Source: Phycisphaerales bacterium
Lineage (GTDB): Bacteria; Planctomycetota; Phycisphaerae; UBA1845; PWPN01
NCBI GenBank assembly: GCA_012729595.1
Contig: JAAYCU010000242.1
Span: 1-34,893, forward strand
Direction: 5' to 3'
Length of the DNA stretch: 34,893 nt
Part shown: positions 25,968-34,893 of the stretch, piece by piece
How the letters are laid out: the number at the start of each line of letters is the position of its first letter
Numbering within the stretch: the stretch's first letter is position 1
The notes under the pieces: generated by a model
Databases searched by the model: none
What the model was told of the DNA's origin: nothing
The model's input: only the letters and a program-made list of their open reading frames with translations
Position numbers and translations under genes: made by a program

Positions 25968-28900
25968 ATGTTCAATCGTGTCAAGAAAACCGTTTCAGAT
26001 GTCATCCTGATTACATTGTTATTCATCGCGACCTCGACGTGTCGATGCACGAGTTCAGGATCAAAAATGGAACAAGGTTTCCAGGCACCGCCAGAAAGCA
26101 CCAAACCCTGGGTCTATTGGTACTGGGTCAGCGGCCATATCTCAAAGGAAGGGATTACCCGCGACCTTGAAGCCATGGCCCGGGTCGGGATCGGCGAAGC
26201 CTTTATCGGGAATGTGGACGTTAACGAGGACCATCGCGGCCCGATTCAGATCCTGTCGGAAGAGTGGTGGGACATGATCGAGCACGCCATTCGCGAGGGT
26301 GGGCGACTGGGCGTACGGGTGGGCATGTTTAACTGTCCAGGCTGGAGCCAGTCCGGCGGGCCCTGGGTCAAGCCCGATCAGACCATGCGATACTTGGCCA
26401 TCTCGGAGACCCGAATCAGCGGCCCCATCAAATTCGAGGGGGTTCTGCCCGCGCCCAACGAGGAGTTCCAGGATATCGCCGTACTGGCCTTCCCCGCGCC
26501 GGCGTCCGATACCGATTCCGTGTCCATGCGCGGACCGCGCATCACGGCCAGCCCGGAAACCCCGGATGTCGCAAACCTCTTTGACGGCGACATGGGAACG
26601 GTATGCACTATCCCGGAAAACACGACAAGCGATGCCCCCTTTGTAATCGATCTGGAAATGGAAGAGCCATTCACTGCCCGAAGTCTCGTATTTCATCCGG
26701 CCACGACACCCTTTATCGTGCAATGCGAATTACAGGCGGCCGATGAGAACGGCGCTTTCAAAACGGTACGCACCCTGACGATCGATCGATCCAACCCCAA
26801 TATCCATGTCGGCTTCATGCCTTTTGGGCCGGTCGCAGTGGCCTTTCCGTCGGCAACCTCGCAACACTTCCGGCTGGTATTAACCGAACTACAGCCACGT
26901 GGAGTCTTGGCCGAGATCGAACTGACCGGCGGCGCCCGTCTCGAACGATTTGTCGAAAAACAACTGGGAAAAATGTTCCAATTACCAATGCCCCAATGGG
27001 ACAGCTATCTCTGGCCTACGCAAGCGGAGCCGGACGGGGCCAACCTGGCGGTTGAGTCCGAGCAGGTTATTGATCTTTCCGCAAACCTGACGGCCGAAGG
27101 AGCGTTTTCCTGGGAAGTCCCGGAAGGCGAATGGATCGTGTTACGCACGGGGATGTCCCCCACCGGTGTCCAGAACGCGCCCGCGGCACCGGAAGCAACG
27201 GGTTACGAAATAGACAAGATGAATCGGCAACTGATCGCAATACACTTCGATGCCTTCATCGGGCAGGTTCTAAGACGAATGCCCCCCGCTGACCGCACCG
27301 CCTTTTTGCGAGTTGTGGCCGACAGTTACGAGATGGGCTCGCTGAACTGGACGGACGGATTTGCCGAAAGATTCCAGCAACGCTATGGATACGACCCGCT
27401 GCATTGGCTACCAGTGTTAACCGGCCGAATTGTCGAGAGCGCGGAACAGTCTGACCGTTTCCTGTGGGACATGCGACGGCTGATCGCCGATCGGGTCGCT
27501 TATGACTACGTCGGCGGGTTGCGTGAAGAATGTGAAAAACACGGCCTGCGTCTGTGGTTGGAGAATTACGGTCACTGGGGCTTCCCGGCCGAGTTCCTGC
27601 AGTACGGCGGCCAGTCACACGACCTCGGTGGTGAATTCTGGGCGGACCACGACCTGGGCAAAATCGAACGACGAGCCGCGGCCTCCGCTGCCCACATCTA
27701 TGGCAAACCAGTGGTATCCGCCGAAGCGTTCACATCCTCCAGTGGGCTTTGGACAATGAATCCGTGGACGATCAAAAAGCGGGGCGACAGCACCAGCACC
27801 GAGGGGATAAACCATTTCGTACTCCACGTGTACGTCCACCAGCCGCATGAGGACCGGATTCCCGGCATTAACACCTGGTTCGGACTGGAATTCAACCGTC
27901 ATAACACATGGTTCGATCAGACCGAAGAGTGGATCAAATACCTGCGACGCAAACATTTTCTCCTGCAACAAGGTCACTTTGCCGCTGACATCGCCTACTT
28001 CATTGGCGAGGACACTCCCAAAATGACCGGAATTCTCGAACCGGAGCTACCCCCCGGCTATTCCTTCGACTGGATTAACGCCGAGGTCATCGAACAGCGT
28101 TTACAGGTCAAGGACGGAAAATTCGTTCTGCCGGACGGGATGTCCTACCGCCTCTTGATACTGCCCGAAGGCGCATCGATGCGGCCGTCATTACTGCGCA
28201 AGATACGCGACTTGGTCAAAGCCGGTGGAGCCATTCTCGGTACACCGCCGACACAGTCGCCCAGCCTGGAAAACTACCCGGCCTGCGACGACGAGGTACG
28301 CCGACTGGCCGACGAAATCTGGGCCGGATGCAACGATAACCATGCCACCATGACCCGCCTCGGCAAGGGCCTTGTGTTTCGGAAAACGTGCGTACAGAAG
28401 GCCCTGGACGAACTGAAGGTGCCCCCGGATGTCACCGGGCTCGACACAAAGATGTCCCCCTGGATTCACCGGACGACTTCGGAAGGCGAGATTTATTTCA
28501 TCGCGTACCAAGGTGACGAACCAACAAGCATTGCCCCCTCTTTTCGCGTCACCGGTCGTCAACCCGAGCTGTGGGACGCAGTGACCGGGCGATTCCGTGA
28601 TCTTCCGGCTTTCACGCAGGACAATAACCATACTTCCGTGCCGCTGGAAATCGCGCCCCGCCAATCGCTGTTCATCGTCTTCCGTAAACCGGCGGAAAGC
28701 GCCCCACGAGCGGCGACAAACTTCCCGCCGCTGACCACAGTCGAAGAATTAAGCGGCGACTGGAGAGTGCGATTCGATCCCCAATGGGGTGGACCACAAT
28801 CCGTCGTATTCGACGGACTGCTGGATTGGAGCCAGCACCCCGATGATGGGATCAAATACTATAGCGGAACGGCCACGTACAAGAAGGTTTTCGATCTGCC

Positions 28901-29213
28901 GGACGCGGCCGTGCAAAAACGGGTTTATCTCGACCTGGGAGAGGTTAAAGACATGGGGCGCGTACGGCTGAACGGCACCGATCTAGGCCTTATATGGTGC
29001 GCCCCCTGGCATGTGGATATCACGGACGTAGCACAAGCTAAGGATAATGTGCTGGAAATCGACGTGGTGAACACCTGGGCAAACCGGATTATCGGTGACT
29101 GCAAGCTGCCTGCGGATCAACGGCTGACTTGGACAATTCATCCCCACTTCGGCCCGGATTCGCCACTGCTGCCCGCCGGTCTGCTCGGACCGGTCACGCT
29201 CCGCGTGGAGTAG
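25968..29213 (+). CDS. GH106-like glycoside hydrolase (alpha-L-rhamnosidase-like), lipoprotein
   Basis: Likely start MFNRVKKTVSDVILITLLFIATSTC at 25968; KPWVYWYWVSGHISKEGITRDLEAMARVGIGEAFIGNV; VGMFNCPGWSQSGGPWVKP; C-terminal beta-sandwich YLDLGEVKDMGRVRLNGTDLGLIWCAPWHVDIT. Confidence 0.82.
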   Translation: MFNRVKKTVSDVILITLLFIATSTCRCTSSGSKMEQGFQAPPESTKPWVYWYWVSGHISKEGITRDLEAMARVGIGEAFIGNVDVNEDHRGPIQILSEEWWDMIEHAIREGGRLGVRVGMFNCPGWSQSGGPWVKPDQTMRYLAISETRISGPIKFEGVLPAPNEEFQDIAVLAFPAPASDTDSVSMRGPRITASPETPDVANLFDGDMGTVCTIPENTTSDAPFVIDLEMEEPFTARSLVFHPATTPFIVQCELQAADENGAFKTVRTLTIDRSNPNIHVGFMPFGPVAVAFPSATSQHFRLVLTELQPRGVLAEIELTGGARLERFVEKQLGKMFQLPMPQWDSYLWPTQAEPDGANLAVESEQVIDLSANLTAEGAFSWEVPEGEWIVLRTGMSPTGVQNAPAAPEATGYEIDKMNRQLIAIHFDAFIGQVLRRMPPADRTAFLRVVADSYEMGSLNWTDGFAERFQQRYGYDPLHWLPVLTGRIVESAEQSDRFLWDMRRLIADRVAYDYVGGLREECEKHGLRLWLENYGHWGFPAEFLQYGGQSHDLGGEFWADHDLGKIERRAAASAAHIYGKPVVSAEAFTSSSGLWTMNPWTIKKRGDSTSTEGINHFVLHVYVHQPHEDRIPGINTWFGLEFNRHNTWFDQTEEWIKYLRRKHFLLQQGHFAADIAYFIGEDTPKMTGILEPELPPGYSFDWINAEVIEQRLQVKDGKFVLPDGMSYRLLILPEGASMRPSLLRKIRDLVKAGGAILGTPPTQSPSLENYPACDDEVRRLADEIWAGCNDNHATMTRLGKGLVFRKTCVQKALDELKVPPDVTGLDTKMSPWIHRTTSEGEIYFIAYQGDEPTSIAPSFRVTGRQPELWDAVTGRFRDLPAFTQDNNHTSVPLEIAPRQSLFIVFRKPAESAPRAATNFPPLTTVEELSGDWRVRFDPQWGGPQSVVFDGLLDWSQHPDDGIKYYSGTATYKKVFDLPDAAVQKRVYLDLGEVKDMGRVRLNGTDLGLIWCAPWHVDITDVAQAKDNVLEIDVVNTWANRIIGDCKLPADQRLTWTIHPHFGPDSPLLPAGLLGPVTLRVE

Positions 29214-29319
29214 AAATCGGAATACGGCGCGAACGTCCCGAGACAATGCGGTCTTATCGGTCTGCGTTTGGCGGATAAAGCCCGACGTTTCTGGACAAAC
29301 ACAAAGGCCACAATTACAG

Positions 29320-29988
29320 GTGCATGCATCTGATCCATATCCGTTGTCAGCGGTTATCGTAGTCGCCCACCCCGACGACGAGACCCTCTGGGCCGGTGGC
29401 GAGATACTGGCCCATCCGGATTGGGAATGGTTTATCATCAGCCTTTGCCGGGCCTCGGATGTGGATCGCTCGGTCCGCTTTCGGCGGGCCTTGGAACAAC
29501 TCAACGCCACGGGATGCATGGCCGACCTGGACGACGGCCCGGAACAAGCCCCCCTGCCCTCGGAACTGATCCGCCAAACGATCCTGTCCCTGCTGCCCGA
29601 ACGGCCGTTGAATTGTATCTATACCCACGGTCCCGAAGGCGAGTACACCCGCCACCGCCGTCACGAGGAAGTCAGCCGGGCAGTCCACGAAGCTTGGACG
29701 GGCGGGCAAATCATCACCGAACAACTGCGGATGTTCGCCTACGAGGACGGGCAACGGAGCTATTATCCGCGGGCGATCGAATCGGCGCATATCCAGCGGT
29801 CATTGCCCGAGGCGTTATGGCAACGCAAGCATGCGATCATCGTTGACGTTTATGGGTTTTCGCCAGGAAGCTGGGAAGCCCAAACCACTCCCCGCGAGGA
29901 GGCGTTCTGGAGTTTCGATTCGCCGGCAGGTTGCGCGGAATGGATAAGACGGAAAGGAAACTCAAATGAAAGTGCTCGTGCTGTATGA
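29320..29988 (+). CDS. PIG-L family deacetylase
   Basis: VIVVAHPDDETLWAGGEIL and THGPEGEYTRHRRHEEVSRAV zinc-binding motifs. Confidence 0.92.
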   Translation: MHASDPYPLSAVIVVAHPDDETLWAGGEILAHPDWEWFIISLCRASDVDRSVRFRRALEQLNATGCMADLDDGPEQAPLPSELIRQTILSLLPERPLNCIYTHGPEGEYTRHRRHEEVSRAVHEAWTGGQIITEQLRMFAYEDGQRSYYPRAIESAHIQRSLPEALWQRKHAIIVDVYGFSPGSWEAQTTPREEAFWSFDSPAGCAEWIRRKGNSNESARAV

Positions 29989-31108
29989 TTACCCGCCCTC
30001 GCCCGGCGGGTTGGCTACTCAGGGCGATCTGCTTTACAAGGGGCTTCTACAATCGGGCATCGAAGCCCAGGCGGTGCATTTCGAGTCCGCTCAGGAGAAG
30101 GAATGGTATTACCGGTGGTTCAAGCCGGACGTTGTCGTCGGCATTGGCTACTGGGGGCATACACCGCATCTGATCCTGCACCCGCAGCGCTATGGCGTTC
30201 AAGCCGTCCCCTGGCTGGTGGCCGACGGTTACATCGCCAACTACCATGAAGTCCTCAACGCCCTGCCGCTGATTCTGGTCACCTCGAACTGGGTGAAGGA
30301 CGTATATATCCGCGACGGCATCAAGGGCGACAACATTCAGGTGCTGCCCGTCGGCTGCGACACGGACAGCTTTCTTCCGCGCGATCCCTCCGATCCCAAA
30401 GTCGCGGTTGTTCGTGAAGCCCTGGGCGTCGGGACCGATGAACTGATGATCCTCACCATCGGCGGAGACGCCGCCTCGAAAGGCGCTCAGGAAGTCATGC
30501 AGGCCCTGGCCTTGCTCGGCCGGGAGGTGCCGCCCTGGAAATACGTCTGCAAGGTCTGGCCGCAGCCGCGAACCGAGGCCCAGACCCTCATGGACATGAA
30601 ACTCGCCACCCAACTGGGGATCGAAAAGCACGTGGTATTCACGTCCAACGTCGTCTCGCGCAACTTCACCCCATACTTGCTGGATGCCTGCGATATCTAC
30701 GCCGCCCCCTCGCGTCTGGAGGGCTTCGGTATGCCTCAGGTCGAGGCCAACGCCTGTGGGAAACCGGTCATCGGCATCAAGGCCATGGCCATGCTGGACA
30801 CCCTCGTGCATGGCGAAACGGCGTTCCTGGCCGACGTGGCCACGGAAGTGCGAATCGGAGAAACCATCCTGGGCCGTGAGTCCGGATTCGAGGAGGGCCA
30901 TCGGGTGGTGTTCCAGAATTTTCGCACGGCCGACTATCGGGCCAGCGTGTACGATATCGCCGACCACCTGCGCAGGTTGATGGCGGAGCCCGACCTGAGG
31001 CGGCGGATGGGCGAGGCCGGTCGAGCCCGGGTCAAGGCAATGTACGATTATCGGGTAGTGGCCCAACAGTTCGTGCAGTATGTCCAGGAACATCTGGGGA
31101 TATCCTGA
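29966..31108 (+). CDS. Glycosyltransferase family 4
   Basis: YPPSPGGLATQGDLLYKGLLQSGIEAQAVHF; LPVGCDTDSFLP; YAAPSRLEGFGMPQVEANACGKPVIG (EX7E-like). Overlaps the PIG-L gene by 23 bp. Confidence 0.92.
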   Translation: MKVLVLYDYPPSPGGLATQGDLLYKGLLQSGIEAQAVHFESAQEKEWYYRWFKPDVVVGIGYWGHTPHLILHPQRYGVQAVPWLVADGYIANYHEVLNALPLILVTSNWVKDVYIRDGIKGDNIQVLPVGCDTDSFLPRDPSDPKVAVVREALGVGTDELMILTIGGDAASKGAQEVMQALALLGREVPPWKYVCKVWPQPRTEAQTLMDMKLATQLGIEKHVVFTSNVVSRNFTPYLLDACDIYAAPSRLEGFGMPQVEANACGKPVIGIKAMAMLDTLVHGETAFLADVATEVRIGETILGRESGFEEGHRVVFQNFRTADYRASVYDIADHLRRLMAEPDLRRRMGEAGRARVKAMYDYRVVAQQFVQYVQEHLGIS

Positions 31109-31109
31109 A

Positions 31110-32303
31110 ATGAAAACATCTCTAAACGATGATGTGGAACAGGCTCGGCAGGCGGCGGTGGAGGTTTTACTCCACAATCTGAACGGGCCGTGCCGCGGGC
31201 TACCGCGGACCGCGGGGTGGGGCTACCCTGAGCCGTATACCCGCGATCTGATGATTTCCTCGCTGGGTTTTCTGGTCAGCGGCAACCGTGAGTTGATCGA
31301 CGCCCATCGCCGGGTGCTGGAGAACCTGGCCGAGAATCAAACGCCCCTCGGTCATATTCCCTCGCTGGCCCATGATCCCTCGGATGTGGGGGCCTCCGAC
31401 ACGACCCCGTTGTTCCTGTTCGGTCTGGGGCTGTACCGACGATTTACCGGGAAAAACAGTTTTCTGTCCGCCGCCGCGAAAAAGGCCCTGCAATGGATGC
31501 GCTACCAGAGCCCGGACGACATGATCATGGTCGCGCAGCAGCCCACCACCGACTGGCGCGACGAACAATGGGTGCTCGGTTACGGCCTGTACGTCAACAC
31601 CATCGTCCATGCCTATCTGCAACTGTTAGGCCAGGATGAGGACGCCGCACTCCTGAAAAAGCTGATGAACCGCCTGGACGTGCGCGGCTCGAAACGTCAA
31701 CGTCACGTTCATGAGGGATTCGTGGTCCCCTTCAAGCCCTATTACGCCCTGTGGTCTTTCAAAATCTTCAACAGCGAGCGATTCGATCTGCTGGGCAACA
31801 GCCTGGCCATTTTGTGCGGTATCGCCAGTACCTCCCGGGCCCGGGAACTGGTCAGTTGGATTGAAATGGAATGCGCAGCCCTGCGCGAGCGTGGACATCT
31901 GATCAGCCGCCTGCCGCCCTGCTTCTTCCCGTACATCCAGCCGGGCGAGCCGGACTGGCGGCCCCGCTATGAACAATACAACCGGCCGGGCGACTACCAT
32001 AACGGCGGGATATGGCCTTTTATTTGCGGGTTCTATGTGGCCGCCTGCGTCGCCGCCGGCCGGCAGCGTCTGGCCGAGGAAAAACTGATCGATCTGACCC
32101 GTCTGGTCCGGCCGGCCCGCAAGGCGACAGTGGCCTTCGGTTTCAACGAATGGATCAAGGCCCAGAACGACGCCCCGAGCGGACAGGACTGGCAGACCTG
32201 GTCGGCGGCCATGTACCTCTACGCCGTCGAATGCGTGCGGAGTAAACGCACCCCATTTTTCGATGAAATCCGGGGCACGGACAAGGGCGTTGAAACACCG
32301 TGA
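31110..32303 (+). CDS. (alpha/alpha)6-barrel glycosidase-like protein (GH100 / amylo-alpha-1,6-glucosidase-like)
   Basis: GWGYPEPYTRDLMISSLGFLVSGNRELIDAHRRVLENLAENQTPLGHIPSLAHDPSDVGASDTTPLFLFGLGLYRRFTG; PGDYHNGGIWPFICGFYVAACVAAGR; ATG at 31110, 1 bp after the GT4 stop. Confidence 0.72.
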   Translation: MKTSLNDDVEQARQAAVEVLLHNLNGPCRGLPRTAGWGYPEPYTRDLMISSLGFLVSGNRELIDAHRRVLENLAENQTPLGHIPSLAHDPSDVGASDTTPLFLFGLGLYRRFTGKNSFLSAAAKKALQWMRYQSPDDMIMVAQQPTTDWRDEQWVLGYGLYVNTIVHAYLQLLGQDEDAALLKKLMNRLDVRGSKRQRHVHEGFVVPFKPYYALWSFKIFNSERFDLLGNSLAILCGIASTSRARELVSWIEMECAALRERGHLISRLPPCFFPYIQPGEPDWRPRYEQYNRPGDYHNGGIWPFICGFYVAACVAAGRQRLAEEKLIDLTRLVRPARKATVAFGFNEWIKAQNDAPSGQDWQTWSAAMYLYAVECVRSKRTPFFDEIRGTDKGVETP

Positions 32304-32495
32304 ATATCAAGATTTAATACCCGCTTGACCACGGCTGTAGCCTTGCCTCAAAGGCACGCTGTTCAAACATACTGGGATGCCCAACCAACTGAGTGTCCGG
32401 CCGCTATCCAACCCTACCCCTCTCCTCAGGGCGTTTGATAGCACCCATCGATAGATATAACTGCTGAATACATGAAACCATGATCTGGTTCGCGT

Positions 32496-34121
32496 TTACT
32501 CCACCGCCGCCCCCTTCAGGGCAGCGCGGGCCGATTCGACCGCTTCCAGGATTTCCGGCAGAAATTCCTCCGCCGCCTTGGCCCGCGCGAAGCGTTCGAA
32601 TGCATCGAGCATCATTTCCGCCTCGCGAATGGAAGAGGCCACTCTCGGACCGCGTCCATCGACGGTGATATAGATCGGGCTGGTATGGGCGAACCGCAAT
32701 CGGCACGGCGCATTTCCATGCCTCGATTCCAGACGATAGCCAGCCAATTCTTCATCGGGAAGCAGCAGGTCTTCCTCGGTGCAGCGTGCTGCCACCCAGG
32801 AGCCTTCCTCAATGGCCTGAGTAACGGTCAGTTCGGCCGAGCGTGCGTCCGGACCGACGGGCGTGCTGCCGACCACCCGGCCGTTCACCACGATCTCCAG
32901 TGAACGCAGCGGCTGTTCCGAAATGGCTTGAACATTGATCTTCAGCTTGCCGCCCGTTTGGGGCAAATCGACGGTATCACCCGGCCGTAAGGGCTCGCCC
33001 ACCCCGCTCGCCGGATCGACCGTAAGAAAGACCATCGGCCCGTTGGTGACAAAATTCCTTCCCTGTCGCCAGGCCTCGTAGAAATCAGCCAAGGTCGGAC
33101 GTTCTCCTGCCCGCACATAGGCGCGATTATAACCGACCGGCGCATCCTTCGCCCCGGTGGCCGTCCCCGCGCCGGCGGCCAGCCTCAACCCGCAGTTCAG
33201 CAGCCTGTAATACGTCTCCGTGTTCAGCCGCATCATGCCTTCCGGGGTGTCAGGATATTGGGGAAAACCCTCGACTTGCAGAAGATTCGAATACCGACTG
33301 CGCGGTTGAAACTTATGGCGATGAAAGTTGTTATTACAGACATTAACCACATCGACGAGTCCATTCAGGGCGTTGACCAGTACCTCGCGTGACCAACCGC
33401 CCTGATAGCAGATCAGCGCGCCATGGTCACGACCTTCCTTCACGTAGGCCAGGTTCGCCCTCCGCTGCTCGGCCTTCAGGGACAATGGTTGTCGGGGACC
33501 GATGATGTATACCGCACCCCAGACATGTTCAACTTCCGCGTCGAATACACTAAACGGGGTTGTCACGCCCCCGAACGACAGATCGACCGCCCATTTCCAA
33601 TCGGCAGGCAATTCTTCCCGCGGTCCGTTCCACCAGCTCAATATGGTGCCATAAGTCAGATTTTCGCCAGCCGGCATGACCGGAGCCTCGGCGGGCGTCA
33701 CGTGCAGGTGGTTCTCACCGCTGACGTAACCCCGGGCCCGCATGTCGATCCACCGCTCGAGCCCGGCCTCAAAACGTACCGTCCCCGTATCCGGAATAAC
33801 AATAGTGGTCTTGATCGGCCGATATTCCGTCCCCCGCTCGACGCGTATGATTACCTCGCCGGCCGGCAAGTCGATTTGTTCCACGCCGGCGGTATAAAAC
33901 CACCGGTCCTGAACGATCTGCAAGGTTACCGCATCCGGCGGAACATGGTCTTCCCCCCGAGCGTCTCGCACCCGCACCCGGGCGGGTACCGGTTGACCGG
34001 TCGCCGCGTCGATAACCGCCAGATCGAGGGTTCCGGCCATCCCGATCGACGTAATCAACCCCGTACTCGTCAGCACCAGCCACAGCCCGGCCCATCTTGA
34101 TTGCACCTTTGATCTGCGCAT
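32496..34121 (-). CDS. CehA/McbA-like (PHP-type) metallohydrolase, secreted
   Basis: Likely start MRRSKVQSRWAGLWLVLTSTGLITSIGMAG; YVSGENHLHVTPAEAP; YVKEGRDHGALICYQGGWSREVLVNALNGLVDVVNVCNNNFHRHK. Confidence 0.65.
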   Translation of the reverse strand: MRRSKVQSRWAGLWLVLTSTGLITSIGMAGTLDLAVIDAATGQPVPARVRVRDARGEDHVPPDAVTLQIVQDRWFYTAGVEQIDLPAGEVIIRVERGTEYRPIKTTIVIPDTGTVRFEAGLERWIDMRARGYVSGENHLHVTPAEAPVMPAGENLTYGTILSWWNGPREELPADWKWAVDLSFGGVTTPFSVFDAEVEHVWGAVYIIGPRQPLSLKAEQRRANLAYVKEGRDHGALICYQGGWSREVLVNALNGLVDVVNVCNNNFHRHKFQPRSRYSNLLQVEGFPQYPDTPEGMMRLNTETYYRLLNCGLRLAAGAGTATGAKDAPVGYNRAYVRAGERPTLADFYEAWRQGRNFVTNGPMVFLTVDPASGVGEPLRPGDTVDLPQTGGKLKINVQAISEQPLRSLEIVVNGRVVGSTPVGPDARSAELTVTQAIEEGSWVAARCTEEDLLLPDEELAGYRLESRHGNAPCRLRFAHTSPIYITVDGRGPRVASSIREAEMMLDAFERFARAKAAEEFLPEILEAVESARAALKGAAVE

Positions 34122-34153
34122 GGTCGTGATCCTTATATTAATCCCTTCAATCC

Positions 34154-34606
34154 TCAAAAAGTCCGCTCTGAATCCAACAGGATACTTACAGGGCCGTCGT
34201 TGAGGCAGTGTACATGCATGTGCGCGCGGAAAACACCACGAGCCACCTGTAACCCGGCGTGTTCAAGCTCCATGCAGAGCTGGTTATAAAACGACTCCGC
34301 CATTTCCGGCCCGGCGGCCGGATCGAACGACGGCCGACGACCCTTGCGGGCGTCGGCCTGGAGGGCGAAGGCGCTGATGACCAGTACACCCCCGCCGATA
34401 TCGGCGACGCTGAGATTCATTTTGCCCTGGTCATCGTTGAATATGCGCAGGTTGGCGATTTTATCAGCCAGATAGGCCACGTCCGCGGTATCGTCGTTCC
34501 GCCCCACGCCAACGTATACCAACAGCCCCGCCCCGATTGCCCCAACCACTTCCCCATCGACGCTGACCGACGCTTCATCAACCCGTTGCACGATCGCCCG
34601 CATCAA
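34154..34606 (-). CDS. dtd: D-aminoacyl-tRNA deacylase
   Basis: MRAIVQRVDEASVSVDGEVVGAIGAGLLVYVGVGRNDD; KIANLRIFNDDQGKMNLSV; ARKGRRPSFDPAAGPEMAE; NDGPVSILLDSERTF. Confidence 0.92.
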   Translation of the reverse strand: MMRAIVQRVDEASVSVDGEVVGAIGAGLLVYVGVGRNDDTADVAYLADKIANLRIFNDDQGKMNLSVADIGGGVLVISAFALQADARKGRRPSFDPAAGPEMAESFYNQLCMELEHAGLQVARGVFRAHMHVHCLNDGPVSILLDSERTF

Positions 34607-34893
34607 TTACTCCCGTACGCCCGCCCTGACTTATGGTCCCGTACCGCATGCAACCAACGGAAGCAGCGGCACGGGAAAGCCTACGCAATACCCATGAGAT
34701 AAACAACCTCCACAATCACAAAGCCTACCGGCACACCAATACCAAGCGCCGGCGGGCTACACAAACGGGTGTGGCCATTTACTTGGGCGGCACTGACGAA
34801 TCGTAGCCAGGCTTTACAGAAAGAACGCTCCCCCGAGGCATCAATTCGTCGTCTCGCGGCCCTGTATATGGAAAATCCCAAAGCATTATTGCA

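Noticed and set aside
30047-31177. 376-aa minus ORF
   Set aside because: Antisense to the GT4 gene.

Overview
The window (~34.9 kb) looks like a Planctomycetota-type chromosome segment; this is inferred from protein style only. Housekeeping genes flank an accessory island at about 15.9-22.4 kb. Housekeeping and metabolic genes: LolC/E-like permease (partial), lysS, larE, a Gfo/Idh/MocA oxidoreductase, photolyase, trmB, a YggS-family protein, carA, a XerC/D recombinase, an M48/HtpX-like protease, purD and dtd. A carbohydrate-related block lies at 25.9-34.2 kb: GH106-like lipoprotein, PIG-L deacetylase, GT4, an (alpha/alpha)6 glycosidase-like protein and a CehA/McbA-like protein. The island holds (i) a three-gene ATGA-coupled operon, DUF6941-like / acidic 71-aa putative antitoxin / PemK-MazF-like toxin, enclosed by ~20-bp inverted repeats (AAAAGAGCTGCGTCCCCTTT); (ii) a large beta-helix lipoprotein; (iii) a DUF433/DUF5615 toxin-antitoxin pair. 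It also holds a dispersed repeat family whose copies encode a recognisable fragment of an M48-protease C-terminus (AGAACINADKRITDAEAELFRAAADALGCPVPPLL). Three extragenic copies sit just after the stop codons of minus-strand genes, and a related segment is in frame at the end of the resident M48 gene. This repeat/cassette arrangement is the best candidate for something undescribed. A second candidate is a ~160-nt structured RNA between lysS and larE, with a promoter and a strong terminator. No rRNA, tRNA or CRISPR array was recognised. All family assignments come from reading motifs, not from database searches.
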